DNA of 64,000 nt, from assembly GCA_037127315.1 (NCBI GenBank), contig JBBBDQ010000225.1:2335501-2399500 (forward strand), written 5' to 3'. Positions 31,713 to 43,169 of the stretch are shown here, in pieces (positions within the stretch are counted from its first letter, which is position 1; each line of letters opens with the position of its first letter). A program made the position numbers and the translations under genes. This stretch comes from Ascarosepion bandense. Taxonomy: Eukaryota; Mollusca; Cephalopoda; Sepiida; Sepiidae. The notes beneath the pieces are model-generated. The model searched no databases. It was not told the DNA's origin and was given only the letters and a program-made list of their open reading frames with translations.

Positions 31713-32063
31713 TTAGATAGGATTTCCGAGTTTTTGGGTGCGGATGATATAATTTACATCATTAATTTTATTTTCTATCTCATAAGGACCAAAATATCTT
31801 ACTTGCAGAGAATGATTAGGAATTGACAAAAATACTAAAACTTTGTCATCACTTTCAAATTTATGATCTTTACTATTTTTATCGTATCTAGACTTGATTA
31901 TAATTTGGGAGTTTATTATATTTTCTTGTGCTATTTTGAAAGCATTGTATAATTTCTCTTTAAAATTTGATACATAGTCTAAAAGATGCATCTCATTTCC
32001 CGATTTTTGTAAAACATCGAATGTTTTGCTAACATCAGCTAACATCTTGTTTCCACGGAACAA
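31713..32063 (-). pseudogene. Gmr1-like integrase C-terminus, upstream of the reverse transcriptase
   Basis: Reads LLDYVSNFKEKLYNAFKIA ... FESDDKVLVFLSIP ... VRYFGPYEI, the C-terminal part of a Gypsy integrase with the GPY/F-type DKVLV...GPYE module. Just downstream, in the next frame, EHLSNEKRKEIHGLVNDF is the linker that precedes reverse transcriptase in Gmr1-type elements. Its position before RNase H on the coding strand is opposite to ordinary Gypsy elements. It is cut at 32063-32070 by the Dong element. Confidence 0.8.
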
Positions 32064-32217
32064 GGTATGTCTTTATTATTATTGTCATTTTTCATCATAT
32101 TTTGATTTCTGCTTTGGTCTCACTACCAACCAAGTCTGCGGCGAGACCTAAGGCAGGTCGTGGAGTGTTGTTATAGCTCCATTTCATGTTTTTCTATCTT
32201 CCCTATCATCCCTAGCG

Positions 32218-33033
32218 TTACATAGATAAAGTTTTCCTTAGTGTGTGGGCTGTACTTAATAAGACAATTTTTTGTATATCTCTTAAGCTGGGGTTTCCAG
32301 GGATTCTTTCAATGTGTTGTTTTGTTCCATTTTTTATCATTCCAAGTGCACCTACTATCACTGGCACAACTCTTGTTTTCAATTTCCACATTTTTTCTAT
32401 TTCAATTTCCATGTCTTTATATTTTGACAGTTTTTCAAATTCCTTGATTGCTATGTTACAATCCGCTGGACAAGCCATATCAATTAATAGACAAGTTTTC
32501 TCTTTCTGGTTTTTAACAATAATGTCTAGCCTGTTTGCTTCAATTTTTCTGTCTGTGTAGATGGTGTAATCCCATAGAATGGTTACATCTTCTATTTCTG
32601 TAACCGGTGCTGGGTGATGTTTATACCATTGTTTGTTTACAGATTTTCCATAATGTTTGCACATTGTCCAATGTAAATATTGCCCAACTCTATCGTGGTG
32701 ATTTTTATATTCATTTGGGGCAAGCACAGAACAGCCTGAGATTAGGTGGTCTATTGTTTCTTGGTGTTTATCACAAAACCTGCATTTTGGATCCATATTA
32801 TTATGCCTAATATTTGCCTGAAAGTTTCTAGTGAAAAGACTTTGGTCTTGTGCTGCAAGAATAAAGCCTTCAGTCTCAGACTTTAATCCAGATGCACGTA
32901 ACCATCGATGAGTATTAACTTTGTCAACATTGGATTTATTGGCACGTTCTGGATATTGGCCATGCAGAGGTTTGTCTTGCCAGCGCTGTTTCATTTGTTC
33001 AAGAGCTTTCGTTTTCATATTTTTTTGCCGCAA
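32218..33033 (-). pseudogene. R4/Dong C-terminus: CCHC finger and restriction-like endonuclease
   Basis: 271 open codons. A CRFCDKHQETIDHLISGC zinc finger (84-101) is followed by the endonuclease region KIEANRLDIIVKNQ (164-177) and CLLIDMACP (181-189). The charged residues R168, D170 and D186 fit the PD-(D/E)XK-like nuclease of R2/R4 elements, which nicks the target for target-primed reverse transcription. It is separated from the reverse transcriptase by frameshifts in 33034-33200. Confidence 0.85.
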
Positions 33034-33192
33034 TAGTTGGTTCTTGGCTTCTGTTTTGCTTTTCTACAGGATCTACTAACTGTAAATCTTGTTTGTATTT
33101 ACTGCCTTCTTTTATTATTGAATATTTTTTCTTTCTTTCTTCATGTTGCCTTACTAATTGTATCATCCAATCCTTTGTTGTTTCTATGTATG

Positions 33193-34184
33193 TTAGTAAG
33201 CCAATAGTTGTTTCTTGTATGAAAATTCCAGCTGAATAAAACCTCTTCCACCTTCTTTACGGGGTATGTATAGACGGTCTACATCAGCCTTTGGATGATG
33301 TATCTTATGCTTAGAAAGAAGCTTTCTTGTTTTAGAATCCATTCGCCTGATGTCGTTTAGAGTCCAGTTTAAGATGTTGAAGCTATATTGGACAACTGGG
33401 ATTGCAAGGCTATTAATGGCCATAACTCTGTTCTGAGAATTCAATTCAGTTTTTAATATCATTCGTAGCCTTCTATAGTACTCTTTACGCACTATTTCTT
33501 TCATTTTTTATGGTGAATGTTTTCACTCTCATTTACACCTAGGTATTTATAAGCTTCTTCTGGTTTCAATTCTTTTATTGTTACAGCGGGGTCTAAGCTA
33601 ATTGTGGATGTTTCTTGTATTGATCCACATAAATCTGAAGTTTTAGCACATTTATTCAAATTGAATTTCATTCCAATGTCTTCGCTGAAGCATTTTACAG
33701 TTTGCAGAAGACCTTCCAGCTCATTATCATTCTTAGCATATAACTTTAAGTCATTCATGTAAAATAGATGTCTTATTTTATTTTGGCCTATTTTATAACC
33801 ACATTCTGTCTTATTAAGTTGACTGGTTAGTGCTATTAATGATATGCAGAATAGTAATGGAGACAAAGAATCACCTTGAACTATACCTCTTTTGATGTTT
33901 ATTTCATCAGACTTATAGGTTCCATTTATATGATTGAGGTAAAGGGTTGTTTTCCATATAGACATGCACTGTTTGATGAAATTGATGATGACGGGTGATA
34001 TCTTGTATATATTTAAAGTCTTTAAAATCCAGGAATGTGGCACACTATCGAATGCCTTACGATAATCTATCCAGGCAGTACTAAGATTTTTCTTTGTACT
34101 GTAGCAGTTTTCCAGGATCATTTTGTTAATAAGCAATTGGTCTTTACATCCATAACAGCCACGTTTTGCACCATTTTTGTTCAA
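33193..34184 (-). pseudogene. R4/Dong reverse transcriptase, catalytic Asp replaced
   Basis: Two overlapping frames, 33501-34184 and 33193-33504. Motifs: GCYGCKDQLLINK (9-21), IDYRKAFDSVPHSW (39-52), RGIVQGDSLSPLLF (99-112) and YMNDLKLYA (142-150), where relatives carry YMDD. The Asp to Asn change removes a metal ligand, so this copy should be inactive. The second frame continues with RVMAINSLAIPVVQYSFNI. The N-terminal part of the domain, 34185-34520, is in broken frames. Confidence 0.85.
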
Positions 34185-34524
34185 GCGGTATCATGTCATT
34201 TCTTTCTAAGAATAAATATGTCTGTTTTGTTAAAATAGGTATTAATAGTTTATATATTGTCGGAAGGCATGTATTGGTCTGTAGTTTTTCGGGTTGTTTG
34301 TGTTACCATTCTTGGGTAGAAGAAATGTAATTCCTTTGGTCATCCATGCAGGAATTTTAGTGGGATCGTCAACCATTTCTTGAAGTTCTTTGGCTAATTT
34401 TTTATGCGCTGTATTTAAATAATATAGCCAAAAGTTAGGAATTTTATCTATACCTGGGAATTTCCAATTGTGTGCTTTTTTTTAGTGCAAATTTAACATC
34501 CTCTTCTGTAATTCCAGCCCATGT

Positions 34525-36013
34525 CTATTCTGGTTTATTTTTCATTCGTTCTATCTCTTGTGCAATCCAATCTACTTCTTTGTTATGTTCTTTAGGGCAA
34601 GCCCATATCTTTTCCCAGAACTGTGTAACTTCTTCCATTCTGGTGGTGGTGGTGGTGGTGGGGGGGACTGTCACTTCAATTCTATTTTTACCTATTTCCC
34701 TGTAAAATTTCTTTGCATCGGTTTGAAAAATCTTGTTTTGTCTGTAAAATCTTGATCTTTTCTCATAGCGTCTTATTCTTTGAGCCTTCAGTTGTATTTT
34801 TTGCTTTATTTTTTCCTTAGTTGATAGGATTTCATTTTCATTTCTAATGTTGTATTTTCTTTCGACTCTTCTGCTTTTCCTAGTTCTTACATTTATTCCT
34901 CTACTCAGTTCATCCAGTACTGATAGTTCACTTCTAAGTTGTTCGATTTCTTTTTCTATTTTTTCTTTTCCAAGGTCGATCTTCATGTCTGCGAGACTGC
35001 CTTGTTTTTAATTTGATGTTCAATTTTTTTGTTGCTGCTATTGCTGATGCATATATTGCTTCATTGAGATTTGTATGAGTGTCTTCATCCAAAATTAATT
35101 TGAGTGTTGCATTGTAGAGTTTAATAGTTCGGAGGTTATGCTTTGTTGGTTGTAATTTTGGGAGCTGTTCTCGTTCCTCCATTGCAATATTTTGTATTTG
35201 ACTTATATGGTTCTTGATTTCTTCCTTGGCTTCTTGTACACTGTTCTTATTTTCCATCAAATAATTCTGTTCGATGTGTTCTGAACTCGTTTTATTTTTG
35301 TCTTTTAACTACTGACTCAGATCACACCTTTCCAGCACTTTTAAACTTACAGCATTATCTTCACAGTGATTTGTGTGTATCACGGTTTCTACATTATGAC
35401 CTGTGGCTTGTTTGATGTTATTACTTTTTATTTCTGATTCCGGTTCCTTTTCATATTTTGTTGATTCGTCTCTTCTGGTTACAATTCTTTTAATTTCATT
35501 AATTTCAGCCTCTGTCAATCGGTTATTACGAATAATATACCTTCGTACATTGGCTAATTTATTTTCGTCAATATACTTTCTGTTTGCTTGACCAACTTTT
35601 TCGCGCCGAATGTCATATGTTTGGCGAGTCATGTTTTTTTTAGGTTTGAGTAACGCTTCATGAAATGCAGTCATAACGACTTTGTACTCCTCACGAGACC
35701 ATTTTATTTTTTCTTTCTTTAAATATACGGTTGTAGATCTAGCTGGAGAATTTTCAGGACCATCATTAGGATTATCCTGGTTGTGGGGACCTGAAGATTC
35801 ATTCTTTGTGTAGGAGTTTGTTCCTATGGCAGATTTTTCGACCTCGGGTAGGTTCCCTCCTGAAGGACGGGCTCCCTGTTTATCCACTGGAAGAGCCATA
35901 CTGGACTTTTTATTTCTATTTGTATTTCTCATGTTTTTCCCACGAGTGACGCACTGGTCCAAAAGTCCACCCAAAGTTGCCCGGCACGTTGGGTAACGGT
36001 CTTTTACAAACAC
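34525..36013 (-). pseudogene. R4/Dong ORF N-terminal region
   Basis: Three overlapping open pieces (35309-36013, 34934-35260, 34525-34986) lie upstream of the reverse transcriptase in the same strand order. They are rich in charged residues and asparagine, with a possible start near CRATLGGLLDQCVTRGKN. The last piece has a threonine run encoded by GGT-complement repeats (about 34640-34660). No domain function can be assigned beyond position in the element; DNA or RNA binding is a guess. Confidence 0.65.
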
Positions 36014-36240
36014 GGTCCCGAAGCCTGTAGGGGACCGTTTGTGACCTCATAACGCAGTAGCCATTCACTCCTCGGCACGATTAACACCTTGAGTTGCGGG
36101 TTATTGTTCGGAGTTTTCCTTCTCCTAAATGGGCTGCCAAGCGACAGCTGACATAGACGCGATTGGAATTCAAAAAGAAAGACGCTGGTTAAAAAAAAAA
36201 AAAATTATTATTATTATTATTATCGAAATCTACGAGCTCC

Positions 36241-36352
36241 TTATTTTTGTTACGATCGAGTCGGACGGTCCCCCAATTTTGTTACGTGTTAACGTCGGAC
36301 AAACCCCCCCAATTTTGTTACGTGATATAAATCCCGAACGAGCCCCCAATTT
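36241..36352 (-). promoter_or_regulatory. Gmr1-like primer-binding site, repeated
   Basis: Minus strand: LTR end ...GTAACA, AAAT, then TGGGGGCTCGTTCGGGAT (36331-36348). This is one base different from the retroviral tRNA-Pro primer site as I recall it. The LTR-end plus 'aaattggggg' unit recurs at gtta anchors 36354, 36317 and 36281, with a degenerate trace at 36249, spacing 32-37 bp. Confidence 0.7.
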
Positions 36353-37628
36353 TGTTACGTGTTAAGTGTAACAAAAGAAAAAAATGATTGACCAAAACTC
36401 AGAGATGAATCACAGACAAATATTTAAATTACAAAAACATTAAATAAAAGTATTTACAAATATACAGTTTTTGCTTAAAAAAAAACAAAAAAAAAACAGA
36501 GTTTACTACCGGCAGGCGAAGTGTTACGAGGAGAGAAAGGGAAGGTAAGGTGTCAAATATCTTTACCCAGTTAAGTTGGCAAACATTTAAGTGCTATATT
36601 TTTCGGAAATTCTTTAATGTGTATATAAAGAATAATTTTAAGTTTGGTCAATGAAAGAGCCAAAAATATGTATTTACCCATGAGATTCTTTTACAGGTTT
36701 TAATTGTTCGGCAACTTTTCTTATAGATTCTTTCGGCTGGATATAAATGCTTGAATCAAAGCCGGAGTTGATAATCTCAGCCCATCCTGTTAACAACAAT
36801 ATTTATTTTTGTAAAAAATACAAAAATTGTGGCACAAGGCTATCACGACCCAATCACACATTACAATTTAAACATTCATCACAAGAACCCATCAATCACC
36901 TCCCAATCCCTCATACACCACAATACCACAAATTTACAAGGGGCACCTAAAAAATGGGGGGGGGGGGACCCATGACAATAAAAATACATTTATCTACAAT
37001 AAAATATATATTTTAAAACATTTAATGAATGATGACATGTTGGGAGGCGGACGAACCCAAAAACAAACTAAAAATACAACAAATTTTTGAACTAAAATAA
37101 TAAACAATGTTAGTAAGACCCGTCCATCCCAGAAAAAATATGTATTCCGCCAACTGGCGAAATCAAGAAGCACACTCGCTAAGGGAGTGGGGTGGGGTAA
37201 AATAATTAATGGAATGGGACAATCAAAAGCTAAACCAACCGAGATAAAAGAAGGCCAAAACAAACTTAGGAGGTTGAGAATCTTGACTTGGATCATAACA
37301 AAAGAGAAGGCCAGGTACAGGCTAGGAACCCATTCATTCACATTAACTTGGTACACAAAAGAGAGCTCCCTTAACCAGGGGAGGGTTCCAAAGGAATTCA
37401 CCCCGATGTAACCAGCAGATCTAAAAGAGAAAATCAAGACTAGCCCCGTTCACACAAACCAGGCTTGCCACATTTACCCACCTTTCGCTGAAGTCTGTCG
37501 AAGTCAAACGTGTCCAATCAGTTCTAATCCTTATTTTGAGCATCAGCTCAAAATATCGGACCAGATCCTGATGTGAAAGACACTGGCCTGGTCTTGATTT
37601 CCTCTGTTCGCGTCGTCCAAATCACCAT

Positions 37629-38690
37629 TCAAGCGGTGGCTAGCAGCCGCACAAACATCATACGCTTCATCCCAGAAAACGGTGGCGACACATTGTTGCA
37701 GGCAAATGTGCGATCAATGAGCACAAGTTCTCGCGGCGCGATACGAGCAGTCATCTCGCCGACACGGTCCCATAGAGAGCGAACCCGTGAACAATGGTAA
37801 AAGGCGTGCGAAGCCGTTTCTTCCAAGCCAAGGTTGCAGCGTTCACAATCTGGCAAATCCGCCAGGCCCCATATGAAGGCTATGTCACTGAGAGGTAACT
37901 GATTCCGAGCCAATCGCCAGGTGAGCGAAAACTCAGCGTTGATGAGATAATCGGTACCCGGAGCCCAACACCAGAACCAGCGAAACTCATCTTCCGACAA
38001 GCGGAGCACATCACGTAATGAATCCTTCGCGACGCCGCCACTAACCCACGATAGAAGACTCTCCTAGGTTGTGAAAGGTCACTGGACCGTGGAATGGCCT
38101 GCAAGGCCGCCAGACATTCGAGGAGAAAACTCGATTGCTCCCGAGGCTTACGGCATCGCCTCGAGACGGGGGGGAGTGATAGTAAGTCTAGGGAACATGT
38201 CCCTCACTATCCTCGCCAGCAATGAGTCTTCCAAAATCACTCGCCTGAGAAAAACCAACCTTGACGCAACCTTGTGGTCCATCATGTACGGCACTCCCAG
38301 ACCCCCATGACACGGACGTTGGTAACAGACACGTTTTTCGACGTAGTGTTTGCGTCCCCTCCACAAAAGGGAGAATAGCAAACGCTCGATCGCCTCTCTA
38401 CGCTATTTACAAAATGGAAGTACTGACAACCGGTAAAGGATAATGGGAAAGACGTATGTAGCACATGCCTCAGCCAAACCCTATAAGGAGAAATTCCTTC
38501 GACGCCAATTCTCGACCGACGCGCCGACCTTTGCCAGTACTTCTGATCAATTTTTCTCCAACTGGAGGTCGGGCCCAAACCAAACTCCAGGAATGCGGAC
38601 AGGGCCATCCGTCCAGTCGAAGGGCCTCGGGAGGGTAACACCTTTCCAGGCACCTCTCTATGATCATGCGTATCAGATGCAGGTTGCTCT
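37629..38690 (-). pseudogene. Tx1-c ORF2 C-terminal region
   Basis: Pieces 38282-38716, 38148-38381 and 37629-38009 follow Tx1-a in order: the GPTSSWRKIDQKY / LFSLLWRGRKHYVEKRVC stretch, then FRWFWCWAPG, CERCNLGLEETASHAFYHC (a CCHC-like cluster) and LWDRVGEMTARI. The YADD-containing palm present in Tx1-a is missing, because the sequence jumps near 38690 from just after TCAVKG to the post-palm region. Dead by deletion and frameshifts. Confidence 0.8.
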
Positions 38691-38697
38691 GAATTGT

Positions 38698-39312
38698 TCA
38701 GCCCTTGACAGCACAAGTTTGTTCAGGTACCAACAGAGACTTGGCAACTAATTGCGAACGATTTTGCAAGATGTTGGCCAAAATCTTTAACTCTGTGTTT
38801 AGCAGAGTTAACACCTTCTCCACATCCTTGCCTTTTCTCAACAGTGTGATCACACCCCTGGTGAACCAGTTGGGGGTGGACCCCTGCCGGAACCAGTTGC
38901 TGAACACGACAGTCAAGATCGGGACAAAGATGTGCGACAATTCATAGGGTAGACCATCGAGACCCGGCGATTTACCTCTGCCGACCTTTTTCAAAGCCGC
39001 GTAGACTTCGCCCTCCGTAATCTCTCCCTCGCAGCTAACTTCATCAGCCGGCAAAAACCGAGAGAAGTCAGCCAAATAGCTGCGAAACTTCTCATCATGG
39101 AGATCAGGCTCCTTGGTAAACAGGATCTCGAAATGCCACCAAAACGCCTCGCACATGTCGTCAGTCGTCCGAAGAGTATGTCCCTCCGGGTTGCGAACCT
39201 GTCGAATGTACCGGTTGCCGCCTCGGCGAATCTCTTCTTTGCGCAGTTCTGCGCCTATGTTCACAGCTTTGGAAGACATCTTGCTTAACCTATGTCTAAT
39301 TACCTGACCCAT
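38698..39312 (-). pseudogene. Tx1-c ORF2 reverse transcriptase N-terminal part
   Basis: 204 open codons covering the linker and fingers: EGEVYAALKKVGRGKSPGLDGLPYE is the typical L1/Tx1 'KSPGxDGLPYE' motif. It ends at LLVPEQTCAVKG, which aligns with residues 20-29 of the Tx1-a frame. It would position the template in the enzyme. The region 39313-39747 between this and the endonuclease has only broken frames. Confidence 0.82.
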
Positions 39313-39747
39313 GTAACGATCGCAAGTCGACCGCTCCAGGGCCTCCTTAGCTATGGTTATCTCTAGGGGATCTCCACCGGGAATAATTAGCTCTAAGTGT
39401 CTTCCCCTTGTCAGCCTTATCTAGTTTGAGCCATTTGCTGAACTTGGTGGTGATATACCTAATACTTTTCTTAAGATTCTTCTACCACTTATTCCCAATG
39501 ACTCCCCCAGCTAACGTTCGCTGCACTAAGGACATGTTGAACTTCCAGTAACAAGCCATTCTAGGCCTAAATCTAGCCGGGCACAAAGGAGTTTGTGTTC
39601 CGAGTAGATTAACTAGTGGAACGTGCGACAATCTAAAAGATCTATGTCGGCTTCACGAACTAACATTCTATCCAGGTAGCTAGCTACTTTGGTAGAAGGC
39701 CAACTATTAGCCCACGTCCACGTCTTCCCACCCTTTTGATCGACCCA

Positions 39748-40256
39748 TTATCTATGGACGAGACCGAAATCCTCGATGAGATCGACCAACCTACGATCAT
39801 GTGCCTTCCCGCTAGCTCCCCACCCTCTATCCAGCTTGGGGTCCAGGATGGCATTCCAGTCCCCCACTAAGATGAGTTGCGTTGAATCCACCAGGAAGGG
39901 CTCCAACCGCCGAAAAAACGAGACGCGCTCCTCCCGGTCGTTGGGAGCATAAACCACAAACAGTTGAAACGCATTGCTTTTCACTGCAATATCGGCCACG
40001 ACATGGGCAAGATCCACCTTCGCGTCCAGGATACGCTTAACCAGCAAAGAAACTCCTCTGGCCAGCCAGTTCCCATATGCCGAATAGACGAAAAAGTCGC
40101 TAGACAGCACACAGGCATCGGCCTTGCAAACAAAGTGAGTCTCTTGGATCGCGACGACATCCACACCGAATGACAAGAGGCCCAGAAGCAGGCGGGCAGC
40201 CTTACTCTGATCCCTAAAAGACCCTTAGCATTCAAGCTGGCTAACTTAATTGACAT
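39748..40256 (-). pseudogene. Tx1-c apurinic-like endonuclease domain
   Basis: 39748-40176 reads FGVDVVAIQETHFV, SAYGNWLARGVSLLVK, VVYAPNDREERVSFF and QLILVGDWNAILDPKLD. These are the metal-binding Glu (QETH) and the GDWNAIL motif of exonuclease III-like endonucleases that nick the target in L1/Tx1 elements. The start of the domain (IKLASLNAKGL, near 40250) is one frame off. Confidence 0.85.
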
Positions 40257-40259
40257 CTT

Positions 40260-42123
40260 TTAAACCTGAAAAGAGAAAGCAAAAAATGACTCCTGGTCAC
40301 ATACCAAGCGTAAATCAATGGCAGTAGGGACCCCGACGGATTGTCCCAGGCTTCCTGTTCCGATATCGGACGTAATTCGTCCATCCCGGACAATGCCGCC
40401 GACGTCCATGGGAAACGTTAGCTTTACGACCCTGTAAAGAGAGGGGTGGAGGATGACAGGGATCCTCCCAGCAGAATAGTTAGATAATTTTCTTAAATGT
40501 GGCGTCCCTATTTGGGACATCCTAATATCAGGAAAAGCTTCTGTAGACCCCTTTATGAAATCCCACATTCTTAGGTTGCCACCGGTGATTCTGATAAGGG
40601 TTAATACACCTGGGGTTTGTGGGAAGTTTTTGGGGCTTTCCGTTGACTTTTCATCTACTATTGTTAATTTAAATAATGGCCTTAGGAAGGCCTTCTTTTG
40701 AGGAGAGAAGTTCCTCTCTAAGGCCATTCTGTCAATTTTACATATGTCTTTACTTTATGTTTATAATATTTTTTCTTTTTTTTTCACATTTCGGGGACGA
40801 TTTGTTTGGGTTTGAGGAGGGATGATCAATTTCAAGGGAGCGTGTTGCTGGTTGGGAGGAGGGTGTGGAAGGTGTCGGGGAGGAGAAGGTGTAAGTCTCA
40901 CAGGGGAGGCAGACTGACTCCTCCCTTTGACGTAGGCCGTTCTGACAGGTGATGCTGAGGCGGATTGTGTTTTGGGGGTAACTATGACCCGCTCCGCTCT
41001 GCCACGTTCCTCCTTGGCTTTCTTCGCTGTTGATTCCATTTCCTCCTCTCCTCCCCTCTTTAATGACGACAAACGAGGAGGTGGCATCTCCTCATACTCC
41101 ATGTTTTGTTGCTGCTGTTGTTCTTGTTGTTTTGCTACTGCTGCTGCTGCTTCCCTTGCTGTTGTTGTCGCTGCTGTTGTTGCTGCTGCTGCTCTATTCT
41201 TTTCTCCTTAGAGGGAGAAGCCGCCTTCTTGGACGGTGAGTCCTGCTTTGAAGGAGAGAAGGCCGTCTGTTTCCCCTTTTTGACAACCTCCGTCCATTCT
41301 TTAGACGACGTTTTTTTCCGTCTTCACCGCCGGTGCTTCCTTTGTCACCGGTGTCAATGGAGTCTCTGCTGTTTTTCCTTCCCCTTCTTTCTGGCTTTCC
41401 TGCTTTCTTGAGGAGCACATTTTGGCTAAGTGGCCCGCCGCTCCGCAAAACCAACAATGTGGCTTATGCCCCTCCACGGCTACAAACAGCTTTCTTCCAC
41501 CACAAAGGAGGATGTCGGGCACTCTAAGAAAATTTGCCCTGTTCTACAATGACATAGGCACTGACGTCTTCGGTCGCAACTCCGGCCTTGCTGACCACTC
41601 TGTTCACCTCTTCAATCGTGACAAACTGAGTCAAAAAGGCTCCCACATGGTCGCAGCTAATCTCCAGTGGTACTCCGTGGATCATTATGTGGGTGTGTCT
41701 TGTGTCCATATACTCGGTCTGCAACCGTATTCCCTTTGTCTACAGACATGTTCCCGCTAATTTTTTTAGCTTCCTCCTCCGTGCCAAGGAGGACATCCCA
41801 CATGGCACGGGATCTCCTAGTGAGTACTCTTGGGTTAATACCCCGGCTCTTCAGGGTCTCCTCCATACTTTCCCTGCTGACGCCGACAAATTTCCGAGTT
41901 TTCGGATCTGATGTCAGCAGGGAAATTGTCATTGTTCTATCTCCTTTCTCACTTCGGGGATGACTGTGATCTCCTTTTCATTAAAGTACTCTTTGTACTT
42001 TTTACTTATTTGTATATAATATTTAGAATCCATCTTCATGGGGGCATCCTTCCAAACTGACGGTGAAGGTGTCACTGTCGGCACCACCGCCGAAGAAGTA
42101 GACGGCTGGAGATACGAAGCCAT
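40260..42123 (-). pseudogene. Tx1-c ORF1 (Gag-like, zinc knuckle, Gln-rich)
   Basis: It begins at MASYLQPSTSSAVV (42123) and passes through at least three frames. Later blocks include SKYYIQISKKYKEYFNEKEI, TISLLTSDPKTRKF and IMIHGVPLEISCDHVGAFL. A single CCHC knuckle HCWFCGAAGHLAKMC lies at 41301-41522. A CAG/CAA-rich stretch (complement of 41105-41200) would encode polyglutamine before MEYEEMPPPRLSS (41102). ORF1 proteins bind element RNA. 40260-40727 is open but unrecognised and may be the end of ORF1. Confidence 0.75.
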
Positions 42124-42456
42124 AATTGGGCTTGCCCCCCCCCTTTACAAAACAAAAATTTTCACAAAAGTCAGGAAATAAAACAGATGAGTAACAAACA
42201 CAATAATATTCAACAAAATGACGTACTCACGGGTAACAAAAATTCCACGTAAAAAATTCCAATTGTAACTGTGTGCAAGAAGTTAAAATGGTCAAATCCT
42301 TTTAACAACTGACTACTCTCTGCCCAAAACATATTTTTATAGGAGCTAACACCTAATTTGCATATTTCTAAAACATTTAAAATTTTCTTAATTTTATTGG
42401 AACATTGTAGCATCTTCCAAACGTTCTATTTCTAATTTCCTTATCTTTAGGACTAT

Positions 42457-43169
42457 AGTGGTGAAGGGTAGTTGTATGTTGTTGAAGATTAACGGAATTT
42501 GGCCGCGTTGTAGATAGCCCACTATAAGTCATAACGCTTATAAATCAAGAAAAGCAAATTGAGTTGAAAAATAACATTTTATATATACACATATCAATTA
42601 AGGTTTTTACAATTAAAGTAATCCTTGGAATATGGGTCCAACGGACGTTAAAATGTTCATGGCAATAAAATGCTGCTGAAAAGAGAATTAATACTTAGGA
42701 ATGTGGGAGCGTTGTAAGTAAGGAATGTCTTTGATGTATCTGCTCCTTAGGTCAGTAAGTAGTTTTGAGACAGCGAAGAAGGAAAAGAGAGGTGAATGTG
42801 ACGAGCATAGTAAGCCACTTGACTTGGTCAAGGGAGATACTAATTACTCTCGTCTCTCTCGAGTCTGTCTGGCTGTGTCTGCGTCGGTCTGTCTGGCGAT
42901 GCTTTCTGTATCGGCTTTTTATTTCGACTTTTTGGATCATAGATCATTTGGGAATTCACACTTGTATTTGATTCTGGGCTTCCCATTGGCCGATAAATAA
43001 AATTCGCGTAGGCTCGCGAACTGGAATTTAATATTTAATTCATTTTTAGTTTTCAACCGGAATATCTGCGCGAATCCGTGGTGTGCACCGACGACTTTTG
43101 GTCATTTGCTTTTTTGTCGTGAGAGTGCAAACATCCGGTCCCTCGCTTTTCCTCGGTCGGTATCACCAC
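42457..43169 (+). mobile_element. MITE family E, copy 2, hAT-like
   Basis: 713 bp with short inverted ends (AGTGGTGA / TATCACCAC), flanked by 8-bp near-duplicates AGGACTAT (42449-42456) and AGGGCTAC (43170-43177). The undisturbed LTR at 30.8 kb reads ATGACTAC there. An 8-bp duplication is the usual hAT mark. No transposase ORF; strand is arbitrary. Confidence 0.65.

Larger units (their letters stand above)
32074..36222 (-). mobile_element. R4/Dong-like non-LTR retrotransposon in ATT repeats
   Basis: Body about 32084-36190 on the minus strand, flanked by short ATT runs (32074-32083 and 36204-36222), equivalent to TAA on the coding strand. Dong of silkworm is known to target TAA repeats. One long ORF is broken into pieces: an N-terminal part, reverse transcriptase, and a C-terminal CCHC plus restriction-enzyme-like endonuclease. 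A GC-richer 5' leader occupies about 36014-36180. Confidence 0.8.
36798..42285 (-). mobile_element. Tx1-c: near full-length Tx1-like element with reverse transcriptase deletion
   Basis: Minus order: 5' leader, ORF1 (about 42123-40761), endonuclease (40256-39748), reverse transcriptase N-part (39312-38698), C-terminal part (38716-37629) and a 3' UTR of about 0.8 kb. The UTR ends, as in Tx1-a, with a 'gccttgtgcc' block and an A/T-rich tail. Many frameshifts. GC content is visibly higher than the flanks, as in Tx1-a. The 5' boundary near 42285 is estimated. Confidence 0.8.

Noticed and set aside
36994..37437. 147-codon minus-strand ORF
   Set aside because: Lies in the Tx1-c 3' UTR, whose sequence is paralleled in Tx1-b without keeping a frame.
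41106..41411. Leu/Cys-rich plus-strand ORFs near 41.1 kb
   Set aside because: Antisense of the CAG/CAA-rich, polyglutamine part of Tx1-c ORF1.
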